Shown here: positions 1 through 11,640 of the stretch, piece by piece | Layout of the letters: each line of letters starts with the position of its first letter | Position numbering within the stretch: position 1 is the stretch's first letter | Assembly (NCBI RefSeq): GCF_008831285.2 | Contig: NC_045139.1 | Span: 25,588,412 to 25,652,411, forward strand | DNA: 64,000 nt | Reading direction: 5' to 3' | Origin: Nymphaea colorata | Lineage: Eukaryota > Streptophyta > Magnoliopsida > Nymphaeales > Nymphaeaceae | The notes under the pieces: generated by a model | Told to the model about the DNA's origin: nothing | Database searches by the model: none | The model's input: the letters and a program-made list of their open reading frames with translations, nothing else | Position numbers and translations under genes: made by a program

Positions 1-1190
1 AAATGAAATAGATGGCTCGTCTCATGTCGACGAATTGGAACCTCTCTTATTTCGACAATATACATTCCAATCGACGAAGCTGTCTTCATCTGTTTAGTGG
101 ACATGCAAATACATCAATGGAGCCCGGTTCATCCTATTTGGCACAACAAAGAGGAACTTCTAGTTGTTAGGTACGCCCATAAAAGAAGGGAGGAATGCCT
201 AAACTCATTTCCTCCACTGCCAATTCAGCAATTCATCAATTCAGCTGAATTGGTAAAAAAAATGAAAATTCATTTTTTACAAAAAGTGAGAAATATAAAA
301 AATGTTTAATTATTATTATTTTTTTAAATAGTAAGAACATTTTGAAAAGCTAACAATGGCACTCTTGAATAAGCTGATGACCGGTTTACTTCAAATAGTC
401 CAAGTTAAGCTGATTTTGATAGCACTCATCACTGTAATTCGTCCGCAACATTAGCTCGATATGAACCAATTATTGGATTACCAATGCAAGTTCTATCCCC
501 CTTTTGGGTGATCAACTTAAGAACATTGAGTTAAAAGAGGTTAGAGTTTAATTATCAACATGCATCGCTCGGTATAAGTTGGACACCATGTGTTTTAAAC
601 TTTAGTTTGCTAAAACGTACAGGAAAAAGAAAAGGTCGGTCTTCAAGTTCCTAAAATTTAGCTTCACACATAATGTTCACAAGGACATTATAGTTTCCTT
701 TTCGGAATTCGGTTCCTAGGAAAACTTAGTTCTGGTCCCTCCGAGTGAGCCGGTGAAGCTTTTCATGTGAATCTGGTGCAGTAAAACAATGCTTCAAAAA
801 CCCACAATTGTATTCAAAGGTCAATTTGCATCAAACAAGAAATCTGTTTTATATTTGCATAATCAGTTTTAGTTAAAGAAAACTCAACACATGGACCTTA
901 TTCCTGATTATCTTTCATATAATTAATTGGTATTCCCTTCTTGCCAGTTTGTTCACCACCTCCACGGTCAAACTGGCAATGACAAGTATGTGACCTCTCA
1001 TAAAACTTGGTTTTCAATGTCGGGGAAAACATAACGGCCACCTTCCAAGGACGTCACGGGACATAAATTAACACAGAGAGAAAATACGAAGGAGAGACAA
1101 ATAAAAAACAAATGAATGAAAAGGAAAAAAGGAAAGACAGAAACAAAAGACAATAAATTAAAGGAAAAAGTAAAAGACATCTTGGCCCGA
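1..1190. other. Noncoding upstream region
   Basis: I see no recognisable gene here. The only longer open frame (97-309, plus) has no family I know and no visible domain. The stretch is AT-rich and includes the promoter-proximal DNA of the MIZ1-like gene that starts near 1,345. Confidence 0.5.
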
Positions 1191-1194
1191 TGGG

Positions 1195-1203
1195 TTATAT
1201 AGG
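1195..1203 (+). promoter_or_regulatory. TATA box of the MIZ1-like gene
   Basis: TTATATAGG lies about 145 bases before the first in-frame ATG (1,345). A transcription start 25-35 bases downstream would fall near 1,228, in a pyrimidine- and CA-rich stretch typical of plant starts. The placement is an inference from spacing. Confidence 0.55.
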
Positions 1204-1344
1204 CATAAGCACGCACTTCACTCAGTCCGCTGTCTTTTGGCTTACTCTGCCCACCGTCCTCCAACACCATCATTACTCTCAACACTCCCACACACCGTTT
1301 CCTTCTTCTCCCTTCCTATCGCGCACAGTGAGACGCCTCCTGAA

Positions 1345-2120
1345 ATGACGCCGGAATTTGCCCGCCTGAAGCGAAATGGCAGCAGCCGGAAAGTAACTCC
1401 GGCCACCCAAAACCCTACAGCCACCACTATGGACCCAATCCCAGATGAGCCTATCTGCTCACCCTTCACAAGGCTCCCAACCTCTCAGCATCTCAAGCCA
1501 CCGCAAAAGCCGACCACCGCCAGCAGACCTTTTTTTCCTCTCCTTCCCATGATCAAATCGTTTCTCTCCTCTCGAAAATGGCTCAACCACTCATCCGCGT
1601 CCTCCGGCTCGTCTTCTTCTGCTCTGGGAAAGAGGGTCACGGGGACCCTCTTCGGCCACCGGAAAGGCAACGTGAACTTCGTCGTCCAGGACTCGCCCTG
1701 CTCGACCCCTGCTCTGATGCTTGAACTGGCCATCCCACGAGCTCACTTGTGAAGGAGATGGCCTCCGGGCTCGTCAGACTCGCTCTGGAGTGCGAGAGGG
1801 GCGCCGGGAAGCCACCGCTATTCGGCGAGCCCTTCTGGACCATGTACTGCAATGGGCGCAAGAGCGGATACTCCGTGTCCAGGCAGTGCGGCGAAGGCGA
1901 CCAGAAGGTGCTGGGCTTGCTACGCGCTGTGTCCGTTGGTGCCGGAGTGCTGCCTCTGGCTGCTGCCCATGATGGTGATGCTGCTGGCGGTGGTGAGCTC
2001 ATGTATATGCGAGCAAGGTTCGAGAGAGTGGTCGGGAGCTGCGACTCGGAAGCCTTCTACATGATCAATCCTGATGGTAATGGCGGTCCGGAGCTGAGCA
2101 TATTTCTCATCAGATTATGA
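1345..2120 (+). CDS. MIZ1-like protein (DUF617), frame broken by one base
   Basis: DUF617 proteins include MIZU-KUSSEI1, needed for root hydrotropism in Arabidopsis; most paralogues are uncharacterised. The first ATG in frame is at 1,345; a second at 1,429 is also possible. The N-terminal part is low-complexity (Pro, Ser, Thr). The conserved domain begins around 1,630 with KRVTGTLFGHRKG and runs through LMLELAIP. Near 1,734-1,736 the frame shifts by one base: upstream the frame ends in TGA at 1,750-1,752, while the domain continues without loss in the next frame from KEMASGLVRLALE through LFGEPFWTMYCNGRKSGY and ELMYMRARFERVVG to AFYMINPDGNGGPELSIF and a stop at 2,118-2,120. Total coding length is about 258 codons, normal for this family, with no intron. 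One missing base in a CCC run explains everything, so this is either a sequence error or a very recent loss. Every other signature is intact. Confidence 0.88.
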
Positions 2121-2398
2121 TCTTATTTTCTGGACTAACGATGGGGGTGAGAATTTGCCTTTCCCGCCTTATTTCTGCCATTTTTTCTGTAGAACTCCTT
2201 TAAGTGCACCTACTGTGTCAGTCAAGAAATCTGTATTGTTCCCTTAAATTCCAAGATCGAAGGTGTTCATCTTGGGGTTCGAACAGAGGATGCTCAAGGG
2301 TCAGTATGCAATCACACCCCGTTTACAACCTCTCGATGTAGCCTTCTCCCAGATAGTCTTATCAAGAATATGACTAGCAGAGCAATTGTTACCATCAG

Positions 2399-2425
2399 TC
2401 TCTCTCTCCCTCTCTCTCTCTCTCT
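2399..2425. repeat. CT microsatellite
   Basis: A run of CT with two interruptions, about 280 bases after the stop codon of the MIZ1-like gene, so possibly in its 3' untranslated region or just beyond. Confidence 0.9.
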
Positions 2426-2429
2426 GCTT

Positions 2430-4930
2430 GTTGTTTAGGGTTTTTTTGTTGTCTGTTGTTACTCTGTAAATTCCTTAACAGCAGAATTTGGTATTTTCCT
2501 TCTCATCGCTTTGTGTAGGAAAATGACTTTATTTGTAGTTTTTGTTGTACGTTTGGATGTTACGAAGAAAAGAAGGCAGACACTTTCATGTTTGTATTTG
2601 GAGTTTGTTTGTTTCTGTAAGATGAATGCGTCTCGATGCAAAGCTGTTGGGATGCTAATCTTGTATAATATGGCATTAAAGCCTAGAGCTTCACATGCTT
2701 ATAATGATTATCCATAATCTTACAAGTGGTAATTTTTATTTTCTTGAATTTTTGTTTGCTTTTGTGTCAAAGTGTTTGGATGAGTAAAGTTGTAATATTT
2801 TTCTCTTTGATTAGTTCGTGTAGTTGGCAAATTTTTCCTATGTGAATCGAGCCTGCATTTTGTTTTTGTTCCGCTTCTTAGAACTAAAGTTACATCGTGA
2901 GCTTCAGTCTATGAGTTGCACAAATCTTATTTTGACTATTGAAGAAAAGTATTGCTTAATTGTTGGTAGGGGGACAAGCAGCATTTCTTGGATTCTGTAC
3001 CTAAACATGATGAACAGAAGGAAGGACGTGGAGAATCCAAGAACCCTGCAGTGCCGTATTCTCTTCTAAATAAATGAGAGCTTAGTTTTCCCACCATTAA
3101 TGGCAAGCCTCGAGATTGGAGCAAAGATCTGAAGAAATCATTTCTTTTCTCCCATGCCCTTCATTTATAAAGAAACCGCAAACATGAAGATCTGGCGTCT
3201 CTTTTCTTTGTCTAAGAAAGGGTCGTAATAAAGGAAAGAGAAAATCATGATCTCTTAACTTTTTCCAGAGAAAAGAAAGAAGAAACTCAGGGTACAGGCA
3301 ATTACGCAGGAATAATATTCGCTTATGATTTTGGGTTGCTTTTGCAAAAGCACCAGGACCCAATGGCCAATTAAAAGAACTAAAGGTGAAACCGAGCGTG
3401 CTGAGCGTGGGTACGTTGGTTGCAAAAGATGGGGAAAAGCAGCCCACCGCCTCCATATCATAACAGCTTAATCGTCACAAAAGCACTGTTTTAAAAGCGT
3501 ATCTGTCAAATCACTCTAAATTTGCTACTTTTGGACCGACCCGTCCTGAACACCTGATGCCTCACAGTAATTTGCACAACCGAACCCACTCAGACCAGCT
3601 AGTCTGAGCTTATCTCTCTATTAGCTTTTATCATTTCAGGGAACTGGGTTGTCCAGTTCACGGGCGAGGTCCAAAGGCTTCCCATTTGTTCTAGGCAGCC
3701 TTGAACTTGGTTAGACAGCGGGCGCCCCCTCTTGAAACCATTTAATTAAATGACTTCAAAATGAAAGGGAAACAATTAATACCCAGAGTCTCTTTTGTTC
3801 GGTTTCTCTTCAGCTTATGTAAGTCAGCTGAGTCATGTTTTGAGCAGGACCTCAAGCCCGGTTATGTGAAAAAGTCCGAGCCTGGGGCTCGGTTCTGGCT
3901 CGGTCATTTGAACCCTCCAAACTGTAATGACGTCGACCATCGAAATCATTTTAGGTCTTCATCTAAGTGCAGGTTCCACCAAGGATAAAGGCATGTGACA
4001 TCCTAGGTTGGTGGTCGCCATATGTGTCCACTCAAGCCATGTCCTCACCATGTTTAGGCCCAAAGCTTTTGGACCTATTTGTCAAGCACAAACCCAACCA
4101 GAGGACGCGAATGGGCCCACACAACAGACCCACCTGGACCTGACCCATTTGACCGAGTTGCATGGGAATGAACAGGTGGGCCAGCCTAGCACAGTGGATG
4201 GAGTTAGCTAGGGGGGTGGGGGCAAAGGATCAGTGTCATCCACACCATAAATAAGGATGTGCATGGAGCAGGAAGCTATGCACGTTAGTTTCTGAAAGGG
4301 ATACCCAAGTGGGACGAAGACAATGGATCATGATCTTAAGGGAAGAGAAGAGCGAGCCATGAGCCATGCTGCAGCTGCATGGCTCAGACTCTGAGGAATG
4401 TCAGTCTGTGTGAGGGGGCCCAGGGCATTGCTGGGTTGTCGGTCCCATGGGATGGGTTTGGAGGGAGCAAAAGATGGATGGCACCAGGCTGTCTGGTCCC
4501 GCCAGCAACTTGCCAGACCCACTTTTGCTTTTTGTAAATGAGATTACCGATCGAGGCCAACCTCCCGCGGGCACGGGTATCATCTTTTATGGGCGGTTCT
4601 CCATTATGTTCAGCATCTCCTGTTCCTGTTCCTGTTTCTGTTCATCTTCTTCTTCTTCTTCTTGTTCCTGTTGGCTGTCGCCTCTCTCTCTCGTAGGACC
4701 ACCGAGATGCAGAAACAACATTAAACCTTGAGGGAGGGTAGAGGAAAGGAGTGGCTTCGAGTCTCGTAAACTGCCATTTTCTTTCTCTATATTTCTCTCT
4801 CTAACAGGCCCTCATGGGTGGTTGCCCATTAACTACGATCAGCAACCCTGTTCCTGTTGGCTGTTCCTCACTCTCTCTCTTTCTAAAGTCGTAAAGCAGA
4901 GCTGGAGCCGACTTCTTGTGACAACTTAAG
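2430..4930. other. Noncoding sequence, no gene recognised
   Basis: Open frames here are short and match no family I know. Local features include a 9-bp-arm hairpin (GAGCCATGC with GCATGGCTC) at 4,362-4,386, CTT and CTG runs at 4,620-4,680, and a phrase around CTGTTCCTGTTGGCTGT that occurs twice (near 4,665 and 4,848), suggesting a small local duplication. Confidence 0.4.
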
Positions 4931-4939
4931 CAAGTGGTC

Positions 4940-5550
4940 TTAGTAATTATTTCGCTCACCATTTTTAGTTGGCGAAATGTCAAAGCTGGCATCTAAATCT
5001 ACCAAGTTGAAGAAGCTCACCTGCCTTTCATGGAATTCAGGATGCAAATAAAGAGGCACTGAATGTAAAGAAACCGCCTTTACTTTGGTATACTTGAGAA
5101 TTAAAAGGTAAACATCCTGATAATATCGTAAGATTCTTGCAATAACTTGGCTATTAATCAAATGGGAAATAGAAGTATCTTTTTGTAATGTTTCAAGGAT
5201 AGCAAGGAGATGTCTGATTACATCACATCCACTAGCTAGACAGACTTGCATGTATGTCTGTTTGCCTATGTCTAAAAGGAAGTAAATGAAGGATGTATGG
5301 TTTGTCCCTTTTGGTTTTTCTTTGGGAGGAAAATCTCAAGGACATATCTAGACATTTGGAAATAGTAAATGTTATGTGCACCTAAATTTTGCACTGTTTT
5401 AATAGCACTGTGCCATTTCGTTGAGTCGCCGTAGGAAGCCATGGGCATTTCATCCACCTTCTCCCATCGAGTGAAGCCGTCGGGAGTGAGAATGGAAGTT
5501 GCATATCCTTTTTCCAAATACCAAATTGTTATGGCCGTTGGCAGTGGCAT
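4940..5550 (-). pseudogene. hAT-type (TTF zinc-finger) transposase remnant
   Basis: On the minus strand, 5,550 to 5,272 reads DGFTRWEKVDE followed by HSAIKTVQNL, resembling the TTF zinc-finger module of plant ZMYM/hAT-like proteins (pattern DGFxxWKKV then HNxAVKSxxDL). The next frame, 5,251 to 4,940, has CDVIRHLL and FFNLVDLDASFD, resembling the R-L-R-L-x-(S/A)-I-D and GNFLELIDLLA-F stretches that follow it. Frames are broken between the pieces and no catalytic domain is visible. The identification rests on remembered family patterns and needs a profile search; it could be chance similarity. Confidence 0.4.
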
Positions 5551-5689
5551 AGGCGCAAAAAATTTAGTCTATCTATATGTGGAAGCTCAACTGCCTTCAA
5601 ATTTAACCCAATGCCTTTCACAGTGGAGCCAATGATATCACGCGCCAAAGATATCGGCCTGGCCTCTCCCTCTATGTTCCTTTCATTTT

Positions 5690-6430
5690 AATATGTAAAA
5701 CATTGACCAATTACGGTTGTGAATTTATATGAGCTTCCAATGGTCTAGGCCGTTAGGAGTTTTTATAATTCCCAACGGTTATGCTTGTTCGGAATCATAA
5801 GAATACCCAATGATCGTGGTGGTTGGGTATTACAAGAATTTTCAACTGCCATCTAGCTGTTGGTAATGCATGATAATTGCCAACGGTTTACAACCACCGG
5901 CAACTATGACCAATGCCGATGGCTTGAGCTGTGGGCAATTTTATTGCCCACAAGGGCTTTCCCATTGGTCGGGAGCACTTGGGAGTTCAATTCCCAACGG
6001 CTAGAATTGGCTAATGCCAATCATTGTCACAAAAAACGCTGTTTTTTTTAAAAAAACGTGTATTTAACGCCAAAAACAGTTCTGCCGTATAATACCCGTA
6101 CTATTCTCGTTTTTTTAAAAAAACATCAAAAAACGCATATAATACCCGTTTAATACCCGTATAATACCCATATTAGCCGTTATTTTCCCGTTTTTTGCCG
6201 TTTTTTATTAATTATTATTTTTTATAATTTTTAAGATGTATTAAATGTTTAATTTTTTAAAAAAATTTGCCGAACTTTTCCCGTTTTATTCCCGATATAT
6301 AAAAATTTACCGTATTATACCCGTTTTTTTCCTCACCGTTTAACACCCGTCCCCGTTTTTTGTGACAATGATGCCAACTACTAAGGCCATTGGCAATTCA
6401 CAACAATGTTGCATTGTAAAACACAATTTG
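5690..6430. repeat. Repeat block with CCAACGG / TTGGCAAT motifs
   Basis: Short motifs such as CCCAACGG, CCAATGG, TTGGCAAT and their reverse complements recur every 30-60 bases. This is the style of the subterminal repeats of CACTA-like elements, but no terminal CACTA motif is seen. The block is interrupted by the MITE at 6,022-6,370. Confidence 0.45.
6022..6370. mobile_element. 349-bp MITE with 17-bp TIRs and 8-bp TSD
   Basis: Both ends carry a perfect inverted repeat, CATTGTCACAAAAAACG. The flanks are ATGCCAAT (6,014-6,021) and ATGCCAAC (6,371-6,378), a near-perfect 8-bp target duplication that points to a hAT-type origin. The interior is dominated by repeats of TAATACCCGT and CCCGTTTT with A- and T-runs and encodes nothing. 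Removing it rejoins the surrounding motif block cleanly. Confidence 0.88.
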
Positions 6431-6439
6431 TTGTTAACT

Positions 6440-7660
6440 AAACTGCAGGTTATACTAACTTCGAGGGAGTGGAGGTTAACAACCCAATTAGCAAGGACCC
6501 GAAAGCCCCCTGTATTCCCCCTGCCTCGGGATCCTAACCTAGTGGAACTCAATGTTGGCTTTGTAAAAAATAAAATGTGCACTCCTAATCCATGTTTCAC
6601 TATATATCCAGTAGTTTATATATTAATATCAAAATTATTTCGTTTGAATGCTAAAAACTTGTGCTAGAACACCCTAGATTTTGCTTGGTTTTCTGATCTC
6701 CCTTTCTCTCCTTTGCTTGACCCATCCAACTTATCCTCCATTTTGACTAATCATTATAAGAAGGGCAACTTGCAGGATAATAGTGTTTGAGTTTTTTATA
6801 CTATAAGTCAATTGTCTGGACTTTTGTTTTACTATATTTTTCATTTGGAATCGTTAATATCTATGTGGGTGGGAAGAGATATGACCCTTTAGAGATGAGC
6901 TAAGGTTTACTGGTATGATGGGACCAAACTAAGAGAGGTTGCACCAATTAATGGACCGCAACCGTTCTCCAGCAATAATATCAATGTGCAGTGTACTTCC
7001 ATGCATGTTTGATAGACAAATCAACATGATGAGCTATTAAAGAAAGTGGAAACTACCAATGGCCCTTATGCTGCCAACATTGTGGAGGAATACGACTAGA
7101 AGAAGAGTTCTAAAACCTGCACTTGTACTTTTATATTCCACATTACTTTTGGTCAAGCTTGTTCTTGAGGTTGATAATTAAGCTAAGTCTAAATTTTGCC
7201 TTTGCCATAGTTTACTTTCTTACATGCATGATTACTCATATTGAATCTTGAAATGCGGTAGCAAGTATTGAAGGTCCACTAAAATATATATTTTGATTTT
7301 ATCATGATAATCAACCGAATATTCCAAACCAATATTATACTTTCAACATATCCTTTAGTTGGAGGGACACTACAATTTTGCTACGATATTGCCAAGTTAC
7401 TGAGTTGATATGAGATCTTTAAGATGCACACTGCACATACTTCTATTTCTATTGCATGGGTATTGGAAAAGTTCTTTTTTCTTATGTACATCAATCATGG
7501 CTACCTTAAAAATATATGACTCTTGTAAATGATAGAACATGTACCTTCGAGAAATATGAGAAAAAGGGTTTGGTTGAAGACGCTCATCATCTATTCTGGT
7601 GTTACTTGTAATATATGGAATGAAAGTATCAACATAATCTCATAGTCATTTGACCTGGGG
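6440..7660. other. Noncoding sequence
   Basis: I see no gene. The open frames at 6,340-6,667 overlap the MITE end and are not protein-like. Confidence 0.4.
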
Positions 7661-7679
7661 GCAGTAGAAAGGAGTTTTA

Positions 7680-8010
7680 GTAACACAACATTTTTTGTTG
7701 CTAAATATTTTTAGAAACAAAAAACCATGTTTCCAGCTCTATTACTAAAAGTCATGACATGGAATCCATTAGCAATGAAAGGGCTATATTTTGCTAACTT
7801 AATAATGATCAGTAACAAAATATTTCTGTTGTTACTAATCAAAATGAAAACCTACATTGCAAATAAGAGTTGAGATGGGAGCAGAGTTTAGTTTTAGTAA
7901 CGAAAATATAAGTTGCAAATTGTGAATCTTTCATACTGAAAATGTGCATGATAATAAGTTCATTAATTAGTAACGAATTTCCGCATTACTAAATACCCCA
8001 TGGTATTGAT
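7680..8010. repeat. Subterminal-like TTAGTAAC / GTTACTAA repeats
   Basis: AGTAACAAAA, TGTTACTAA and TAGTAACGAA recur in both orientations within about 330 bases, each linked to short inverted copies. This resembles CACTA subterminal repeats. It lies directly beside the TIC110 fragment, which could therefore be transposon cargo. Confidence 0.4.
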
Positions 8011-8169
8011 GCATGTTGTTACAATATATGCCAGGAGAGAGGTCTCTTGCAACTTTTATTGAGAGAAATTCAATATGAGAAAAGGTACAAAAAGAGAAAT
8101 TCAATGTTTACTTTATCTATTATATAGTGACTTTGATAGCCGGTACTTCACTAATTCAAGAACCACCAT

Positions 8170-8508
8170 GTTGTCATTTCAATTACAACCACCGTGTTAA
8201 AGGCAACCATCTTCTTCCACTCTTTTGCTGTCTCAATTCTATTGCCAAGAGCCTGACATATCTCCACAAAGTTCATAAATGCCTTTCAAGCCTACAAATG
8301 AGAGAGAAAAAAGGAATAATCATGCTCCTGGATTATGAAGCTTTAGTAGCTAATCGAAAGAGCACGAACAACCTTGCTGACTGTAGCCATGGAATCATCC
8401 CTTGTCAACTTCAAACCCTGAGATGACTTCCTTACTCTTGCCTTGAGATCATCATATCCATCAACACCAGCATTAATGGCATCTCTCACAACCCGCATAA
8501 ATATATGC
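8170..8508 (-). pseudogene. TIC110: TIC110 fragment (two decayed exons)
   Basis: TIC110 is the large inner-envelope protein of the chloroplast import machinery. On the minus strand, 8,508 to 8,343 reads HIFMRVVRDAINAGVDGYDD, then VRKSSQGLKLTRD and SKVVRALSISY before a stop. After about 50 bases, ALGNRIETAKEWKKMVAFN and TVVVIEM follow (8,294 to 8,170). These match in order the C-terminal part of TIC110 (VDGYDA, RKAAxGLRLTR, then NRTExAKELKKMVAFNT). The first piece begins right after an AATAG acceptor and the second after TTTGTAG, so an intron is likely between them. The rest of the roughly 1,000-residue protein is absent nearby, and a stop stands where the NY-x-x-RAR segment should be. It is a gene fragment, probably moved here by a transposon. 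Confidence 0.75.
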
Positions 8509-8539
8509 CTATTTTGAATCAAATATTTCAACATAAAGA

Positions 8540-9560
8540 TGGTCTAGTGGGATACATAAAGAAAATTTGAAAGTCTTATGTGAACTCACAGGTATGAAAC
8601 CTAGACAATGAGAAACATACACAAATCCATAACAAATCCCCACCAGTCCCCCACTCCTCCTCCTTATCCCCCTTCCTCAGAAGGCATATAAGTTAATAGT
8701 AGTCAAGCAAGTAATGAGAAGGTAAGGAGCAAGAATGAAGCATTAATGAGATATAAAGTTAGGGTAAATTTCTTGTGTGAACTCAAGTATGAAATTCTAA
8801 CAATAAGAAAGAAACTTGAATCTACAACCAATGAGTCCCCAACATTCTTTTTGTTCTTCATGCACATCAAACAATAGGCAGTAATGGTGCATGAGTTTCC
8901 AGAGTTTATACAAGTAGCCATCAAATATTAGAAAAAAAAATCCTAGTATAAAGAGAGTTGCAGTTTTCACAAAGTTAAAAAAGCAAACCTTGTGCTTGTG
9001 TTTGGAAAAGAACTGTCACAAACACAAAGTATCTTCATCACTCAAAATAAGGACGACATTGGATTCTTCTAGCAAGTCATCCTCACACAGATAGAAAACA
9101 CTATCCATCTTTTGCATGTTTGTTCAAGAGAAAAAGATATTCCTCTTGCCATAGTCATTTCGTCATGAAAAAAAAGGAAGTATTTAGCTACGACACAAAC
9201 CAACCTTGGTCTCTTCAGTCAAAATCAATGCATATTCCAGAAACATGCTTGTTACTCAAGGTCTCAATAGATTTTATACAGACAACTAGAACATGATATG
9301 TAAACATGTACCTAAAAAATCAATGTTTTCGTCTTCCAAATGGATGCAAAAGAAAAATAAAAGAAACTCATTGAACCATTGGTATAACACCTCATCTTGG
9401 GGGAACCCAAAATTTGGAATTCAAAATCTTAGAATTCTACATATGGATTTCAGCAAACCTAAGTTCCTACTACAATGCTGCATCCCACCCATGTAAAATT
9501 TTCATGTGCTTCTATATCAATTTCTTCCAATACCTCTCTTACACATGCACACACACACTC
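8540..9560. other. Noncoding sequence; possible exon scrap
   Basis: A minus-strand stretch around 9,120 to 9,030 reads KMDSVFYLCEDDLLEESNV before a stop, which looks protein-like but matches no family I recognise. Nothing else stands out. Confidence 0.3.

Positions 9561-9563
<3 letters not shown>

Positions 9564-9604
<41 letters not shown>
9564..9604. repeat. GA microsatellite
   Basis: About 20 AG units without interruption. Open frames through it are simple-repeat artefacts. Confidence 0.95.
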
Positions 9605-9606
<2 letters not shown>

Positions 9607-9950
9607 CCCACCTACATAATTCCCATTATTGTGTTCCCTACAATGGAGAAGAAACATAAAAAATCCACAATGAGAGAAAACAAGATTATCATGTTCCCTT
9701 AATTAAAAGGAATATTAGAAAAAATAAAAGCAATTCACTCTCACATGTAAAGCACATTGGATGTTTCATGTGCTATCCCCTCAAATTCCTATCATGCTCC
9801 ACCCTTGCATAGGGCTGAAACTATAGGCCTAAGCTGCATCAATGTGCAAAGGTCCCCATGGAAGCCCCTCTTTGGATATCCCCAAAATACATTATCTTTC
9901 AATTCATTAATCTCCTTTCCACAAGCACTGACCTTTTGCCTGTACCACTA

Positions 9951-9978
9951 TACATACATACATACATACATACATACA

Positions 9979-10036
<58 letters not shown>

Positions 10037-10046
10037 CACACACACA
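9951..10046. repeat. Compound (TACA)n-(TA)n-(CA)n microsatellite
   Basis: Three simple repeats follow one another directly. Each can arise from its neighbour by point change and slippage. Confidence 0.95.
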
Positions 10047-10329
10047 TACCTCACTCAGTCAATTCAATACATGATGAAGAATGAAAACCATGACCTCTTT
10101 TGCTCCCATAGATTGAAAGTTTTGTGTGGATTGATTTTTTCAAAAATTATTTTCTATATACCATTTAAAATCCATTGCTGGAACATTATTTATAGACAAA
10201 AATTAAATGTCTATTATACTGACATGTATAAAAACATGATGCCATTTTACTAGAAGTAGAGTTGCATTCAATTCTAGCTTAGGTGTAAATAACTTTAAAA
10301 TTCCATGTCTTAAGAAACGATATACTAGG

Positions 10330-10430
10330 AAACCAATTAGCTTTCAAAGGTGTTTTAATAAATCTAAACATTACATGCAACCAACATGGTTGACGTTATA
10401 AGAATAGGTGTTTGATAGAACATGACAAAA
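10330..10430. repeat. Possible arm of the CATGGTTG foldback family
   Basis: The order ACATGCAACCA, ACATGGTTGACG, TTATAAG resembles one half of the foldback element at 16,573-16,792 (CTTACAGTCAAC, CATGGTTGG, TTTATAA). The similarity is weak. Confidence 0.3.
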
Positions 10431-10739
10431 ATCTTCTAAAAATGATCAAACCACATTTTTAATAGTTATAAACTGCTTTTAAATTACGTTTAAAGATCCT
10501 TAAACAGTGTAAAAATGATAGCACGTGGGAAGAGCTCTGAGAACTAGATAAGTTTGAGATAAGTTGTCAAGCAAGTGCAACACAATTAGTGGAATACTGA
10601 GAGAGCGCAAAGATGGAAAGGGGGAACAACCGTTTGACAAAATTGCAAGCTATTCTTTAAAGATAAAAGCAAATATTCAACCAAGTAAGTTCAGACCAAA
10701 ATTATAAACACACATTGTAACACTATAAAAATTTAGTCT

Positions 10740-11640
10740 CATGTTGCATAATTCAAGGGCTTATAATGGGGTTGATTATTTTTGTTCTTATCCCTTTTAG
10801 CACTCGAACCGAAGTTGCTAGGAACCGACCTGGATCCATCAAACCAAGAGATGAAGCCTGTTATGAAAGCATGCAGAGTTGTTATAGTTGTACTAAATCT
10901 GGTTCAATACTCGAGCTTGAGGTCCCATACAAGCAGACATGTGTGTCTTAAGATGTCTCAAAAGTTTAGACTCATACTAAGAATGAGAAATTTTCAAGGG
11001 CTTCTAAAGCATTTGATGTCCTAATTTATAGCCCTTTAAGGGACTTAACTGAAGGTGCTAGAGGGCATGTTAGAATCTATCAGACAAATTGTTGCATGCA
11101 TAGCATAACACCCTATTGAAAAGTCTAATTTTGTATCTAAGTTTGTAAAGAATATAATGAGACTTATAAAGGGGGTTGTTAAGCGATAGATTATCCTGGT
11201 TCCTAGCTTTTTAAGTCTAGGACTACTACTCCTAGGGGTGGGTTGGGATATACTAGAATCATTCGACACTTGAACCTAAGGTCCGACATGAATAGAAACT
11301 TGTGCCTTAAGAAGATAGATTGTAAGACCTCATTAAAAAGTTTAGTCTTGTATTTAAGATTGTAAAGATTTTTAGGGGACTTGTGAAGAGGGTTGTCAAG
11401 TGTTTGACTGCCTAGTTCAAACTATTTTTATGACTAGAATAGTAACGGCTAGAGGGTGGGATGAGATCCACTAAACCAAGAGCCTGAGCCAAGTGCAGGA
11501 GTAGGTTTGTCATAACAGTGTAGGTTGGGAACCTAGATTTCTTGTACTCACACTTGATCACGAAACCGAGACCCATCTTTTTTGCTTGTCTCAACACCTT
11601 CCGCTCATTGTGGAGAATATAGGTCTCCACCCATGTGTAG
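10740..11640 (+). repeat. Dispersed repeat family R, about three tandem units
   Basis: Units of roughly 250-330 bases carry in order AAAAGTTTAGTCTTG, an AAGATTGT step, ACTTATAAAGGGGGTTGT, CCTAG, a TAGAGGG(T/C) stretch and a GAGGTCCCA-CATG end. The same order recurs at 14,650-15,060, 15,740-16,040 and 37,260-37,700 (minus) and at 56,441-56,810 (plus). Some units begin TGTAATACCC or TGTAACACC, reminiscent of plant LTR ends, but no LTR pair is shown. No coding capacity. Confidence 0.6.

Noticed and set aside
1637-2002. Minus-strand 121-codon frame opposite the MIZ1-like gene
   Set aside because: A shadow of the GC-rich conserved domain on the plus strand.
3097-3456. Minus-strand 119-codon frame
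   Set aside because: No domain, no recognisable similarity, composition like its noncoding surroundings.
4362-4386. GAGCCATGC...GCATGGCTC hairpin as a microRNA precursor
   Set aside because: The stem is only 9 bp with a 7-base loop, too short for a plant miRNA precursor, and matches no miRNA I know.
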